Shown here one piece after another: positions 23,483-35,100 of a stretch of 64,000 bases of DNA. A model generated the notes under the pieces. The model saw only the letters and a program-made list of their open reading frames with translations. It was not told the origin of the DNA and ran no database searches. Within the stretch, counting starts at the first letter, position 1; each line of letters starts with the position of its first letter. Origin of the DNA: Pachypanchax playfairii (taxonomy: Eukaryota; Chordata; Actinopteri; Cyprinodontiformes; Aplocheilidae); NCBI GenBank assembly GCA_006937955.1, contig SSNP01000038.1:3148845-3212844 (forward strand), given 5' to 3'. The translations under genes were made by a program, and so were the position numbers.

Positions 23483-24770
23483 TTTCAGATTCAGGTTTCA
23501 AGAATTGTAATTTGAACTTATTGTCCTTTATCCCACTGTAATTTGAATATTTCTATTCATTAAACCCTGGTGTTAGATTGTGCCTTTTAATGCTAAATAT
23601 TGCTGCAAGTGGTGCATCAGAGCCCTAATGCCAAAGGAGACCTTGGTATCTCAGAGATACCTCAGGCATTCTGCACTATGGGGTGAAAATGGTTTGGTTA
23701 GCAGCCAGTTTCTAATGATGGCAATCCCCAATGACAGCACACACATAGAATGTCATAAAACATAAGAAATGCATACAGGCAAAAATTGCTAGCATTAGAC
23801 ATGTTTTGTTCGTTCTTTTCAGACCACCTCCCCATGAATTCTGTCTCTGTGACAAACCTTCTAATGGGATGGAGGTAGTCTTTCTTGCAGCACAGCACAC
23901 AAGAATTTTACAAATGAATGCCAATCAAGGCACCCTGCCTACTAGAGTGAAGTCTTTTGGGAGCGTGATGACACAGTCTGGCTTTTATTTCCTGCAGATA
24001 AAAGCCCCAGTTTGTGCTGCTGCAGATTTCACCACATTTATTCAGCATGCTGAACGCTTCTAAACCAGCATTCTCCATAAATAGGGCTTCTGGCTAACCA
24101 AGCATCTTTGCCACCACCTTGTTTGCTTTGTCAGCAAGACAAGGTAATGATCACTTTTATCAACTCTGCTTCCAATGTTGAGATTTGTATGGAAACCTGG
24201 AGCAGTTCTATTTTTCTCTTTTATTCAAAAGAATAATGTAAGAAGAATGTAAAAAAAAAAAATCAACAATGATCAAGTGTCATTTTGAAAGCTTTTAAAG
24301 CACTCCAAACAGTTGCAGTTTGATATATAAAAAAATATTGTAATAGCTTCTGTGATTTCTAGATAATTAGCAGAACTAGCTTGTTAAGTGGCACAGGAAA
24401 GTAAAGCTTTCCTTAGCCACTGGCACGTTGTCATAGTTATTTGCTTTTCTCAAATGCTTCACTGATGCTGAAGACTTTATCACAGTTATATTGTAACAGC
24501 ATATCAGCTGTGAATATGTATGTGAGAGCACATGAGAGTCTTTACGTTGAAAAGTCAACAACACTTACATTGACTGAAGCAACTGCATTTGCCCTAATTT
24601 GATTGTATGAACAAGTTGCCAATAAAAAACATTTTGCACTCAGTGTTCAGTGAAAGAAAAACATTGTAAAGAGCAAGAATATATCAATAAAAGATATGTA
24701 AAAAAATGTGTATTCATTATAAATAACCAACATTTAGTATGATTATGTACTAGAAGAGCTACGTATATAC
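23483..24770. other. Non-coding; possible conserved element at 23.96-24.17 kb
   Basis: Open frames of up to 85 codons on either strand show no motif. The segment 23960-24170 (CTGCAGATAAAAGCCCCAG; ATTCAGCATGCTGAACGC, an imperfect palindrome) has the balanced composition often seen in conserved enhancers. This is a guess without alignment. Confidence 0.25.
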
Positions 24771-24771
24771 A

Positions 24772-24832
24772 TATATATATATATAAAAAGGAAGATATAT
24801 ATATATATATATATATATACTGTATCTTCCTT
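24772..24832. repeat. (AT)n tract inside a 10-bp hairpin
   Basis: Two AT runs are separated by AAAAAGGAAG. AAGGAAGATA (24788-24797) pairs exactly with TATCTTCCTT (24823-24832) across the AT-rich loop, so the whole unit can extrude as a cruciform. Confidence 0.85.
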
Positions 24833-25600
24833 GCTTAGACTGCTTTAGAACAAACAATTATAACCCCCCCAAAAAATAAATAAATAAATTGAGTATTTGC
24901 TGTTTGTCAGTGCCATCTTAATCATAAATTATGTGCAAAACTGTTATCTAAAATGTCTGATATTTAAAAACATTTAAAACTATTCAAAAAACGGAATCTG
25001 ACCTTGATCCTATGTCACTGCATCTCCACTGTCCTTAAAGGTCACATGTGCCGAAGAACTAAAACTAAGAAGTGTTTTCCCCAGTTAGTTTTGACTTGGT
25101 TTAACATAAATTAACACAGATAGAATTACTAATTTAATCTTAATTTAATTTAATTTGTAAAGATGACAGTTTATGTGTACATGTTCATAAGTGTTGACAG
25201 ATAAAACTGTGGATGGTCTTTTGCTGTTAAAACAGGTTTTACACCCAAAACAGAAACAACTAAAGGTGGACTGCAACTGAGAACAGTTTTAACCTCCTCA
25301 CATTGCAACTTTCAGCCTCCATATTCTCTAATGTGAAAGTTAATCATTACTGACACTGGAATCTAGCAATACACACTACAGAGAGTAAATCACTTTGATG
25401 TTAGACTTTAACAGTTTTATTTCTTAAATAGTACTTTCTTTAGAAATAATCCTCTTCCCTTTGGTAGGACTGGAAAGATAAATTACAGAGAAAATTAAGT
25501 AGTATCAATACAAAAGATTAAAAAGACTAGTCATTGTTTTACTTACATTTGGCTGAGTGTCATGTTTGGTTTATTTAAAGGAACTTAAGGCAGCTTTACA
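24833..25600. other. Non-coding, AT-rich
   Basis: No gene. Short TTTAA repeats lie around 25134-25157. Confidence 0.5.
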
Positions 25601-25609
25601 AAATCTGAC

Positions 25610-25740
25610 TCAGTGCTGCCGCGACAGGCGCTGTGGCTAACTGCAGCCACCAGCCACGCCGGCACGGGAGAGCGCGCACAGACACTTTACAGACGGTTCG
25701 TCTTCACAGCACTGCACCGGGGAGGCTAACATACTTCACG
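25610..25740. other. GC/CpG-rich patch
   Basis: CTGCCGCGACAGGCGCTG and ACGCCGGCACGGGAGAGC stand out from the AT-rich surroundings. No open frame with a recognisable product. It could be an exon or promoter of the minus-strand unit to its right, or a TE fragment. Confidence 0.35.
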
Positions 25741-25823
25741 TCAGGTCTCTCCACTCTGTTATTTGATTTGATCTCATCATTTTCATACTGTATCAGGCTC
25801 TAAACACGACCTATAATGTTTTC

Positions 25824-26103
25824 TCACCTGGTCACAAGGAAATGAGCCATGTCAGCATCCGTTTTCACTCCCAAATGCAGCTGAAGTTCCCTCCATGAAC
25901 CGAACGCATATCCAATATTTATGCGGGTGCCTGCCCGGCTTCGGTCATATTTTTTTTTAGACTCACAAGATGCCGCTGATAGTCTTTTTTTTCTTCGTGG
26001 TGCCACTTTTTTGGGGGGTGAGAGTGGATGCAGGTCGTTTGCTGGCTGCAGAAACATCCATAAGTATACCTTCAGTGTTTGAATCCAAGTCCACGGCGGC
26101 CAT
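25824..26103 (-). CDS. First-exon-like ORF with fish TE-gene motif, frameshifted
   Basis: On the minus strand an ATG at 26103-26101 (context GTACATGGCC) opens MAAVDLDSNTEGILMDVSAA. The frame closes at 25963 after a lysine run. A second frame overlapping it carries KKKYDRSRAGTRINIGYAF, then WRELQLHLGVKTDADMAHFL, and reaches a good splice donor (ACCAG|GTGAGA) near 25823. The second part resembles a motif that I recall from teleost uncharacterised, probably transposon-derived, proteins (RVNIGxAFxRWRxLxxxxGxxxDAEVAxFLL). The two frames would join with one indel in the A- or C-rich runs around 25985-26035, so this is either a pseudogene or a sequencing or assembly error. No downstream exon was identified. 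Confidence 0.45.
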
Positions 26104-26240
26104 GTACTTCCTGTTCAAGAGCTGTCGGCAACGCGCATGCAGCGTCAATTTACGTCACATCCCTACAACTGCGCGGGAAATTCGGACGTCGAACTGCAGC
26201 GCATTATGTGGCACACAGCGTTTCCAAGGCAACAGACATA
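26104..26240 (-). promoter_or_regulatory. CpG-rich promoter-like block
   Basis: Directly upstream of the minus-strand ATG lie an NRF1-like GCGCATGC (26133-26140), a CRE-like TTACGTCA (26150-26157), an E2F-like GCGCGGGAAA (26171-26180) and an RFX X-box-like GTTTCCAAGGCAAC (26220-26233), all within about 130 bp and rich in CpG. This is the usual make-up of a housekeeping-type vertebrate promoter. Confidence 0.5.
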
Positions 26241-26595
26241 TATGCGGATGGCCTCGTTATTTTGGGTTTTTAATGCTTCATGACCCATTAGCATTGAATA
26301 AACTGGAAATGCATGTGTAGTTTTTCACAAATCTTGCCTTATGTCCCTTTAAATAACTAATTTATTAAGTTATGGACAATATTAAGAACTAGCATGATTT
26401 TGCATAAACTCAACAACACAATCAGCAAATGTTACATTTTCTTTTCAGATAAGCTTTTGTTTCAGATGAAATTATCAGCATACACATGGTTACAGATAAA
26501 TTACATCCCATTGAGATATTGAATACATCATTTTGAAATTAGAGCTAGTGACAGATACAATATATATGATATGTTTTAGGTGAACTAAACAATGT
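26241..26595. other. Non-coding spacer
   Basis: AT-rich, ending at the left edge of the long duplication. Confidence 0.5.
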
Positions 26596-27775
26596 TAGTA
26601 CTCTTTAGTTTTACAGTGAAAAGGAAAAAATAAAGATGAATGTTTTGCTGCTGCAATGTGGGTCCTTTCAAACACTTTTCTAAAAAATCCCCACACACAC
26701 TTTTAGGAAATACACATCACAAATTTAAGATTTTCTTTCACAAGGTTATGCTTGTTTGATTAAAAAATGCTTTTGGGTATGAGTGTTTTGTGTTTGTTTA
26801 CAAGCACAGACGCATTTAGGCAAATGGTTTTTTTAGAGGTGCAGTTCATTTTTGAAGTTCAAGTTTATGTTTGTGTGAGTTTGTGTGTCAGTGATTGTGG
26901 TGTTTTTAAAGCCTTGTAAGGCTCCTGGCCATGTCATCCCCACTCAGTAAAAGCTGCCCTTCATGAATAATGTTGAATACACACTGTGACAAAACCTTCA
27001 GGTTACCAAATAAACATTATGCCCCCGAGAATATTAAAGATCAACAATCACTCTGACACCTCACAGTGTGTTATAGTGTATTTGTGTGGTTACCCATATT
27101 AAGTGACTTCACCACAGATAGTGGGTGCACATTTGCCCCAGAGAGTATGAAGAATAAAACTAGCATGACACCTAAATGCTTGCATAAGTGGGATGGTGTA
27201 TGCACATGCCTGTTTGTGTGTGTCTGCCCAAATCACGCTACCAAAACACATCTGTACTTGGATTAAAGCATCAGGAGATGAAAAGAAGGCCACTGGACTC
27301 TTTGAAATAGTGTTATGCATAAACTCTCCAAGGACTATTACACACAAACCAACAAACCAGTCAGTCATCAATAATGTATTAAAGCCATTCATTCCAGGCA
27401 TCATAGTTCTTAGAAACTCTCAGTAAGGTTTGGGAGGAATGCTGCAGCATTCTCATCACTATAGTTTTTCTTGTGCAAAAGGACACCCAATTATACAGAA
27501 ACAGAAAATATTAATGTTAGTGATTACGGCGTCTTATCTTCTGTAGGCTTTGACAAGCATTACAATCTTATTTAAATAGATTGATATATTTGTATCTGAA
27601 AATTATATGATATGTAGAAGGTATATTTAGACTATATATTAGACTGTATATTTAAACATTGAATATCTTTTTTAGAGGAAAGGACATGAGGGTAGTGGTG
27701 TCAGAGGTGCCCCCAAATTCATTTTTTTCAGTCAAAACAGCTTTCATTATGTAACACACCAGTGAAACCAGCACT
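26596..27775. repeat. Long direct duplication, copy 1
   Basis: This 1,180-bp segment recurs at 28210-29390, identical as far as I compared apart from one extra T in a T run (7 T near 26828, 8 T near 28442). It stops exactly at the run of Ns. The interior is non-coding; open frames in it (66, 77 and 101 codons) are simply repeated in copy 2. Confidence 0.93.
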
Positions 27776-27785
27776 NNNNNNNNNN
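27776..27785. other. Assembly gap (10 N)
   Basis: Ten unresolved bases between duplication copy 1 and a LINE fragment; the true length is unknown. Confidence 0.99.
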
Positions 27786-28209
27786 TCGGGAATCAGCGGG
27801 TGAAGCCACGTTTCCGTGATGAAAATAACGCTACAGTTCCGGACGAAGCTGTTTGCTGCCAGTTGTAATTCTAATTCGTCCATTTTGTGGGTGATGGATC
27901 TGGCGTTGGTCAGGAAGATGCTCGGGAGCGGAGGTCTGTGCGGTTGTTTACGTAGCTTAGCAGCTGCGCCAGATCGGCATCCTCGCTTTTGCCTCCTCTC
28001 TCTCCGCCGCCTTCGTCGCTTGCCGGGTGGGCTGACAATCCATGGAGATCCTGGTGGTCTCCAAATGTCCTCCGGTATGTTGTTTTGATGATTAAATTCA
28101 GCGGTGATGGATAAACTGTACCTTAGACCAGTGTTGATCAGATCCTGTCGACTGTGTGTAAAATTTGCCTTACATAGGTCTCTAAAAATCCACGAAACAA
28201 GTACATAAA
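27786..28209 (-). mobile_element. 5' part of an L2/CR1-type LINE
   Basis: The minus strand is open throughout and encodes the start of a non-LTR retrotransposon protein. It has NNIPEDIWRPPGSPWIV, an arginine-rich stretch (about residues RRRRRRERRQKRGC), then the endonuclease start PSIFLTNARSITHKMDEL and VIFITETWLHP, where the gap cuts it. There are no stops or frameshifts in about 140 codons, so it is a young copy compared with the one at 1-790. The 5' end lies at about 28209, immediately next to duplication copy 2. Endonuclease remainder, reverse transcriptase and 3' end are absent from the window. Confidence 0.8.
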
Positions 28210-29390
28210 TAGTACTCTTTAGTTTTACAGTGAAAAGGAAAAAATAAAGATGAATGTTTTGCTGCTGCAATGTGGGTCCTTTCAAACACTTTTCTAAAAA
28301 ATCCCCACACACACTTTTAGGAAATACACATCACAAATTTAAGATTTTCTTTCACAAGGTTATGCTTGTTTGATTAAAAAATGCTTTTGGGTATGAGTGT
28401 TTTGTGTTTGTTTACAAGCACAGACGCATTTAGGCAAATGGTTTTTTTTAGAGGTGCAGTTCATTTTTGAAGTTCAAGTTTATGTTTGTGTGAGTTTGTG
28501 TGTCAGTGATTGTGGTGTTTTTAAAGCCTTGTAAGGCTCCTGGCCATGTCATCCCCACTCAGTAAAAGCTGCCCTTCATGAATAATGTTGAATACACACT
28601 GTGACAAAACCTTCAGGTTACCAAATAAACATTATGCCCCCGAGAATATTAAAGATCAACAATCACTCTGACACCTCACAGTGTGTTATAGTGTATTTGT
28701 GTGGTTACCCATATTAAGTGACTTCACCACAGATAGTGGGTGCACATTTGCCCCAGAGAGTATGAAGAATAAAACTAGCATGACACCTAAATGCTTGCAT
28801 AAGTGGGATGGTGTATGCACATGCCTGTTTGTGTGTGTCTGCCCAAATCACGCTACCAAAACACATCTGTACTTGGATTAAAGCATCAGGAGATGAAAAG
28901 AAGGCCACTGGACTCTTTGAAATAGTGTTATGCATAAACTCTCCAAGGACTATTACACACAAACCAACAAACCAGTCAGTCATCAATAATGTATTAAAGC
29001 CATTCATTCCAGGCATCATAGTTCTTAGAAACTCTCAGTAAGGTTTGGGAGGAATGCTGCAGCATTCTCATCACTATAGTTTTTCTTGTGCAAAAGGACA
29101 CCCAATTATACAGAAACAGAAAATATTAATGTTAGTGATTACGGCGTCTTATCTTCTGTAGGCTTTGACAAGCATTACAATCTTATTTAAATAGATTGAT
29201 ATATTTGTATCTGAAAATTATATGATATGTAGAAGGTATATTTAGACTATATATTAGACTGTATATTTAAACATTGAATATCTTTTTTAGAGGAAAGGAC
29301 ATGAGGGTAGTGGTGTCAGAGGTGCCCCCAAATTCATTTTTTTCAGTCAAAACAGCTTTCATTATGTAACACACCAGTGAAACCAGCACT
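28210..29390. repeat. Long direct duplication, copy 2
   Basis: Same sequence as 26596-27775 plus one T. Unlike copy 1 it runs on at its right end into unique sequence (AGCTTAACAT...). Confidence 0.93.
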
Positions 29391-30890
29391 AGCTTAACAT
29401 ATAACTGGGTTGATTTTGGGTTGAATTAGACTGATTTGAATTTGACTTCTGTCATGATCTGATATACTATGAATGGGCAGACTGATTGCAGCACATTTTT
29501 AACAATAGAATCCTTGATCTCTTTTGCAGTTGTCCTTTCTGAAAAATTAACATTGACTAATTGTGATTATTTATGTTGTCCAACTCCGATGTTGGACATG
29601 TGAACAAAACAGCAGCGAGAAACCTTTTATTTATTTTTTATTTTTTTATTTTTGTATGCAGACAGGGACACAAAATTGAGAACAGCTCAATTCTATTTTT
29701 CCTAACACAGCTACACTGATCAAATCGTCTCACACAGAGACTTAGGGCTTTACAGTCTTTTCTGGTTTAATCTTATTTTACTTTGGTTATGATCACAAAG
29801 CCAAAATTGTTGTTTTAGAAAAAAAAAGTTTTGGTGCTTAATGATGACACATTGAGCATGTTATACATGTATTTTCTCCAAACTTCTCTTTGTTCTGAGA
29901 TGTCGGTTAGATCCTGATAAAACTCTGGTAGCACTAAAGAATCAATTGCAACAAAAATAATCAGCAGAATCCGAATCAGGTTTTTTTTTGCCAAGTATTT
30001 TATGCAAACAAGGAATTTTGCTCTAGTTCACATTTGTTTTTCTAATTATAGACAGACATGTTTAATGTAATTTAAATGCTTGAACAGTTGACTTTACAGC
30101 TATACACATACAGAACTAATGGGATCGCTTTGAAAGCAGCCTTTTTTTGTTCGTTCATGTCTGTTGGAGATGATGTTTACTGGATAAACCCACTGTTTCA
30201 GCATGACTCTCTGCATGTCTCTTTGATGTAACCACAGGAACTAAACCTCTGTTAGACTCATTTATTGATCATCTTACTAAAACGGTACATCCAACATTGT
30301 ATCAATGTAAAAATTCCTTTTTTAAAGACTCTCCTGAACAGAGGTTGGAAGACATCAAGTCATGATCAATGATCATTTGGGTTTCTTTGCCCATGTTGCA
30401 TCTGTCATCTCCCAAAAGATAAATCAGATCGTATTTTGCTCAGCATGCGACCCATCCTCTGGTTCAGGCAGTGGTTATCTTTCATCTTGACTGCTGCTGT
30501 TATCCTAGAGGAGGCCTTTGGAGCAAAGAGGACTTCCTTTTTCTCAAAGTATCTTTGATTTTACTGTTTACTTACAACTTTGTGAAAGCGTGTGGCTTAT
30601 AATGTACCTCAAAACTCCATGTGTACAGCAGTAATCCATTACAAATTTAAAAAGAACAATATACAGATGCTTGGATCTGTTAAGATAAAACAAATAGTTT
30701 TAACATCCACTATTGAAAACAATCTCCCATGTGATCTGCCAGGGTATGACCCTATCAGGTAAAATTACAGGAGGTCACATGTTTTTTACATGTTAACCCT
30801 GTGGAAAAACACTGTATTACATTGGTCACATTTCACCGGATCAAAATCGCAAAGGAATTGAATTTTCACATGTAAAAATAAAAGGTGATT
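29391..30890. other. Non-coding with one repeat fragment
   Basis: AGAATCCGAATCAGG...GCCAAGTATTTTATGC, then AAACAAGGAATTTTGCTC (about 29965-30024) resembles a dispersed fish repeat that I recall (CAGGTTTATTGCCAAGTA...CACAAGGAATTTG). No gene. Confidence 0.45.
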
Positions 30891-30899
30891 TTTCAAGTG

Positions 30900-31790
30900 A
30901 CGGGGTGCTGGGGCTTTAAGGAGCTCTCCTTCTTTCTCTTTTTACTTATACTCAGTTTTTTCCTCCTTTTCTCTTTTCTGCTGTTTTTTCTTGTGTCCTG
31001 TCCTGTAGGTGAGTCCCAGCTGTTTCCATACAGCCCCACCCAGGGGAGGAGTCTCCTGTGACAATTACTGGGTCACACCTGGAGTTACTAACTCATTTAA
31101 CCTGCTCAGCAACTTAAACCCGGTGTTTGCCGTACTCCAGTGCTTGATTATTTAGTCACAGTTGGTAATTGACTCAGGCAGTATCCCTTGAGTTATTCAT
31201 AGGTGCTTGTTTCTTTGTTAATGTATTTTTTCCAGCATTTTGCTAGAGAGTCTTTGCTTAGTGTGCAACCCTTGGTCTGTGAGGACTCTCATGGATTTCT
31301 GTGAAAACCCTCTGGACTGTAAACTGTGGCGTACTAACCCCTGTCAAGTGTCATCACTTACCTGTGTGGTAAGGATTCTTGGTTCTGTGCATCTCTTGTA
31401 GAAAACAGTCTCTCCCGCTATGCCATTGACACCATGCAGCTCCACTCCTAGTTCATTCAGTTACCTGCTGCCTCCATCTCCACGCTCCTCTACCTCCTCA
31501 GGACTGACCTGCTTTTCTCAACTCTTTACTTCCCTAGTTGGATCCCCTTCACGTGTCTCCTGGCAGCTGCAGAAAAAGACTCAATAAGCAACTTTATCAT
31601 AACTACGATCACAGTGACTTTAAACACTTACTCACTCACCTCTCGTCTGCCACCAGGTCCGCACGTCCCCTGACTCCAGTTTTCTGTTAATTATCTGGGT
31701 TTTCAATAAACTTTTACTTACATTTTCCAGTCAATTGGTTTCAGTCATTTGAGAACATTTATCTAGCCACTATGACAGAAAGTTCACCTG
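30900..31790 (+). mobile_element. Unclassified LTR-like block
   Basis: A pyrimidine-rich, higher-GC block. It begins near GACGGGGTGCTGGGGC, has a TTTAACCTGCTC motif like the promoter region of the neighbouring LTR types (31098), AATAAA at 31707-31712, and ends near CCACTATGACAG. The arrangement resembles the solo LTRs at 7867 and 13868. No clean target duplication or exact ends could be fixed, so it may also be another kind of retroelement. Confidence 0.35.
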
Positions 31791-32052
31791 ATTTTGTTTC
31801 AAATTCACATTGGAAACATTTGCAAAAAGTGATTCAGATGTGTCAGATGCTAAACTCATATCTGATTTCATGTGTAAAGAACATTGAAAGTGATATGGAA
31901 ATGGATCAGGATCTGTAAAGGTTTCTGTTTAATTTAACTTATAAATAGTTCTAACAAAACATTAAATAAACATTAAACCTTAGGTTTTCTTTCCAATTAT
32001 TGCTGCTCTGTCTAGAATTCCAGTAGTTAATGTGCCTCATCACCTCGCCATT
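31791..32052. other. Non-coding spacer
   Basis: Nothing recognised. Confidence 0.5.
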
Positions 32053-32112
32053 AAGGATTTCACTGTAGTGTCGGCAACCGAACACAGTGTGAAATCTTTT
32101 TTTTTTTTACAG
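32053..32112 (+). other. Stem-loop followed by a T run
   Basis: AAGGATTTCACTGT pairs with ACAGTGTGAAATCTTT around an inner TCGG-CAA-CCGA stem, with small bulges, then about a dozen Ts. It could be a fold-back repeat or a small transcribed hairpin. No promoter boxes were recognised. Confidence 0.35.
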
Positions 32113-35100
32113 CATTCATCAGAAGCTGATCTAACATTCATCTAAAGACTGAAGCCTGGTTTTCAAATGTGATTCTAACTTGTTATTCAATTTATAGTAA
32201 AAAAATAGAAAAAGCAAGTTGGTTCTAACTGACTAACAGTTCGGATTGTACTAGGTAGGAAATAAAAGATCAACAGATTTGTTTAAACAGAATTTTAAAA
32301 TTTCCAACTGAACAAAGCTTCTCATTCTCTCAACATTTTCAAGTTTAATCCAAATCTGTTTTATATTAACGTTGTCAGCAAGCTGACTATAACCAGTGGA
32401 TTGGAATGTATGTCAGATTCTTTTATGCTGAGAGCTGGAGTATTTTCATCATGCCCTTTTCAGCAGCATAAAGTTGAAGATAGACTGTCGCCAGTGGCTA
32501 GTCTTAGCAAGGTGCACAAACCCAGATTTGCCCTTTTCAATTCCTATTTCCTGTATAGTGGGAGAATGATGCTGTATGCATTTTCTTGTTTGGAGAGCAG
32601 TCTTTGAGAGGTGCAAAGTGATATGTCTCTCCTCAGTTCCTTTCACTCTGCTTCAGTGTCCTCTGTTTTAAGCTCATCTTGTTTTCTATCATTTTAAACT
32701 CATATTATCAACGTTAATTTCACCTTAACATGTCCTGCCTCTCGTGCTCTAATTGCACATGCATGACCAGAATGACAGACAATTACATTTGGCATTTACA
32801 CTGAATTTGAGACTTTTCATTAAGAAAATCTTCTTATGAGAACTTTTCCTTCTTGTTCAGTTTCAATTGAATGATTGCATTAAGTAACGCATGCACACTG
32901 AGTAAGTACTTTAATTTTGATACTTAGATTGGCAGTTCTTGATTTTCATTTAAATAGCTGTTTTGACAGAGAACCAGATTTATAGTGAATAGAAGATGAC
33001 TTCATTTAAAATAAAACTTTCATCTCTTAATTAGATCCTAATTCTGCTAAGCTCTTTCTTTATGCTGGTTCTGCTCCTCTTTTTTCCATTTCACAAGCCT
33101 TTTCCATAATAATTTTCTCTATCATTTATCTCACTCTGCTTTCCTACCCCCCCTCATCCTGGCTCATCTCAGAGGCATATAAGAAATGACACTGGATGTG
33201 TCCTTGCTGCTTTATTAATCCTTTAAGCTTCCGAAGAGAGGCACAAATGCAACTAGTCCCATTCAAATCAATGGCACTAACTCCCATGTGACAAATCAGT
33301 GGACTGCTTCATTTTGTCATTTTTACATACTCAGACCTAAAAAGTATGCATATATACATACATACACCAATCACAAGGTCTAGTCAGGTTTAAGCTCCCC
33401 ATGATAGGGGGAGTTTTTAACCAGCCTGCCACAGAAACAATTGTGCTCAGTCATAGAGAACTATAACCCATGGGTTTGTGGAGCAGCCTCCATCTCACAC
33501 ACACTAACCCGCGTATCCCCAATACACACTTTCACTCACTTGTCTGCACCCAGACCATAAAATCATTGCGACAGATGAAGGCAGGGAACAGTGTTTTTGT
33601 GCTGTTTTGCCCACTACAAATTTCCATTACAAAGTCTTGCCATGAGTCTGGGAGAGCAAGGGTCTATTGAAAAATGGACAAGCTACAAAATGCTGCTAGT
33701 CAGAGCCCATCAGTGTTGCGTTTTCCCCACTGAATGGCTTGTCAGTGAAGGGTGGAGATGGGCTTTGTAAGAGAGGTAGGACTGAGTTGTGTTGGGCCAG
33801 ACAATGGGGTGGGGAGCTGATGTCAACTGGAGAGTGCATTCAGGGTTCATCATTTGCTGTGTTATAAAGCTTTAGAAAATATATTCCTTTAAAGTATTCC
33901 CAAGCTTTTCTCTCAGTCTTTTTCTTCAGACATTTCAGCTTTGTTCAGCATTTCTTCCAATCAATTTTTTTCTCATCCTACTATTTTTGTTCCTTTTCTT
34001 GTATTAGTGAGAAGAATACAGTCCTGTTAACAGTGTTTTTTTGAAAGCTGATTGTGCAAATACAGTAACACTGCAACACATTTATCTTCTGAACAGCAGG
34101 ATAATACAAAGGCTGCCTAAACCATGATGTATTTATCAGTGATTTTAATGGAAGAAAGGCTAGTAAAAAAAAACAAAACTCAAAATTATGATTGATTACA
34201 AAAATAATAGTAAAGCTGAATGAAGAAATACACAAGATATGACAAAAAGAGGACAGCAGGACAGTAAAACATTTAAAAAACATTTTTGAAAAATACTATT
34301 TCTGAATATTTTTAATACTAAGACACATTGACAGACAATATGTAGATGAATGACAGGATATCTCTAAAATACAGACTATGCAGGCATAGAAGTTAGAATC
34401 TGCTTCACCCAATATATTGGAAAACTGTAAAAACAGTTCACTAAATGGCTAATCTCATAAATTGTGTTTTTAATTCCCAAAAGACCATAAACTACAGATG
34501 TTGAATCTGAGCTATTTGACCATTTCATGTTAGTGTTCTTTTTCCTTTTTTTTTATTTGATGATGACAACACATCTAACATAACAAATAATGGTAACTGG
34601 CATAATTAAAAAAAAAAAACAACTGGAAGAGCGATGGATACCATTGGGTTAATTTAAAACATTAACATGACTGACTGAAAAAGGATCATTTTGGAGAGGC
34701 AGAGTCCCTCAGATGTAAAGATGTTCACCATCTGTCTCATCTGAGACAAACTGCATCTAAATACATTAGAAAATTTTAAGAAAATGTTCTTTAGAGTGAA
34801 AGAGTAAAACAATGAAAAGTGATAAAGTCCAAAGGTCAAACCTAAAGATGCCAAAAAGGAAATAAATAACTGAGCCTATGATAAGTCATGTATTAAAGGG
34901 TTAAAATCACATCAAATATTGCAGTCAAAAAAGTAAATAGTATAAATGCTGTGTTGTCATGAGGGATGATCCCTGTATGTATTTAAACACACACACAAAA
35001 AAAAACATTTTGTGATTCTTAGCAAAAGGTAAGCCTGGTGCAAAGTATGTATTTCATTTATTTACTTACTTATTTTCTGTTTTTCTAAAACTCTCTTTGC

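Noticed and set aside
25970..26320. 116-codon plus-strand frame beginning with a hydrophobic, signal-peptide-like segment
   Set aside because: It is the antisense shadow of the minus-strand first-exon-like ORF and of its CpG promoter; the hydrophobic start comes from the poly-lysine codons on the other strand.
27099..27404. 101-codon minus-strand frame that also occurs identically at 28714-29019
   Set aside because: Identity reflects the 1.18-kb duplication, not conservation; no motif or splice signals.
30900..31790. Exact LTR ends with target duplication
   Set aside because: Several TG/CA end pairs were tried by eye and none gave matching flanks, so only approximate limits are reported.
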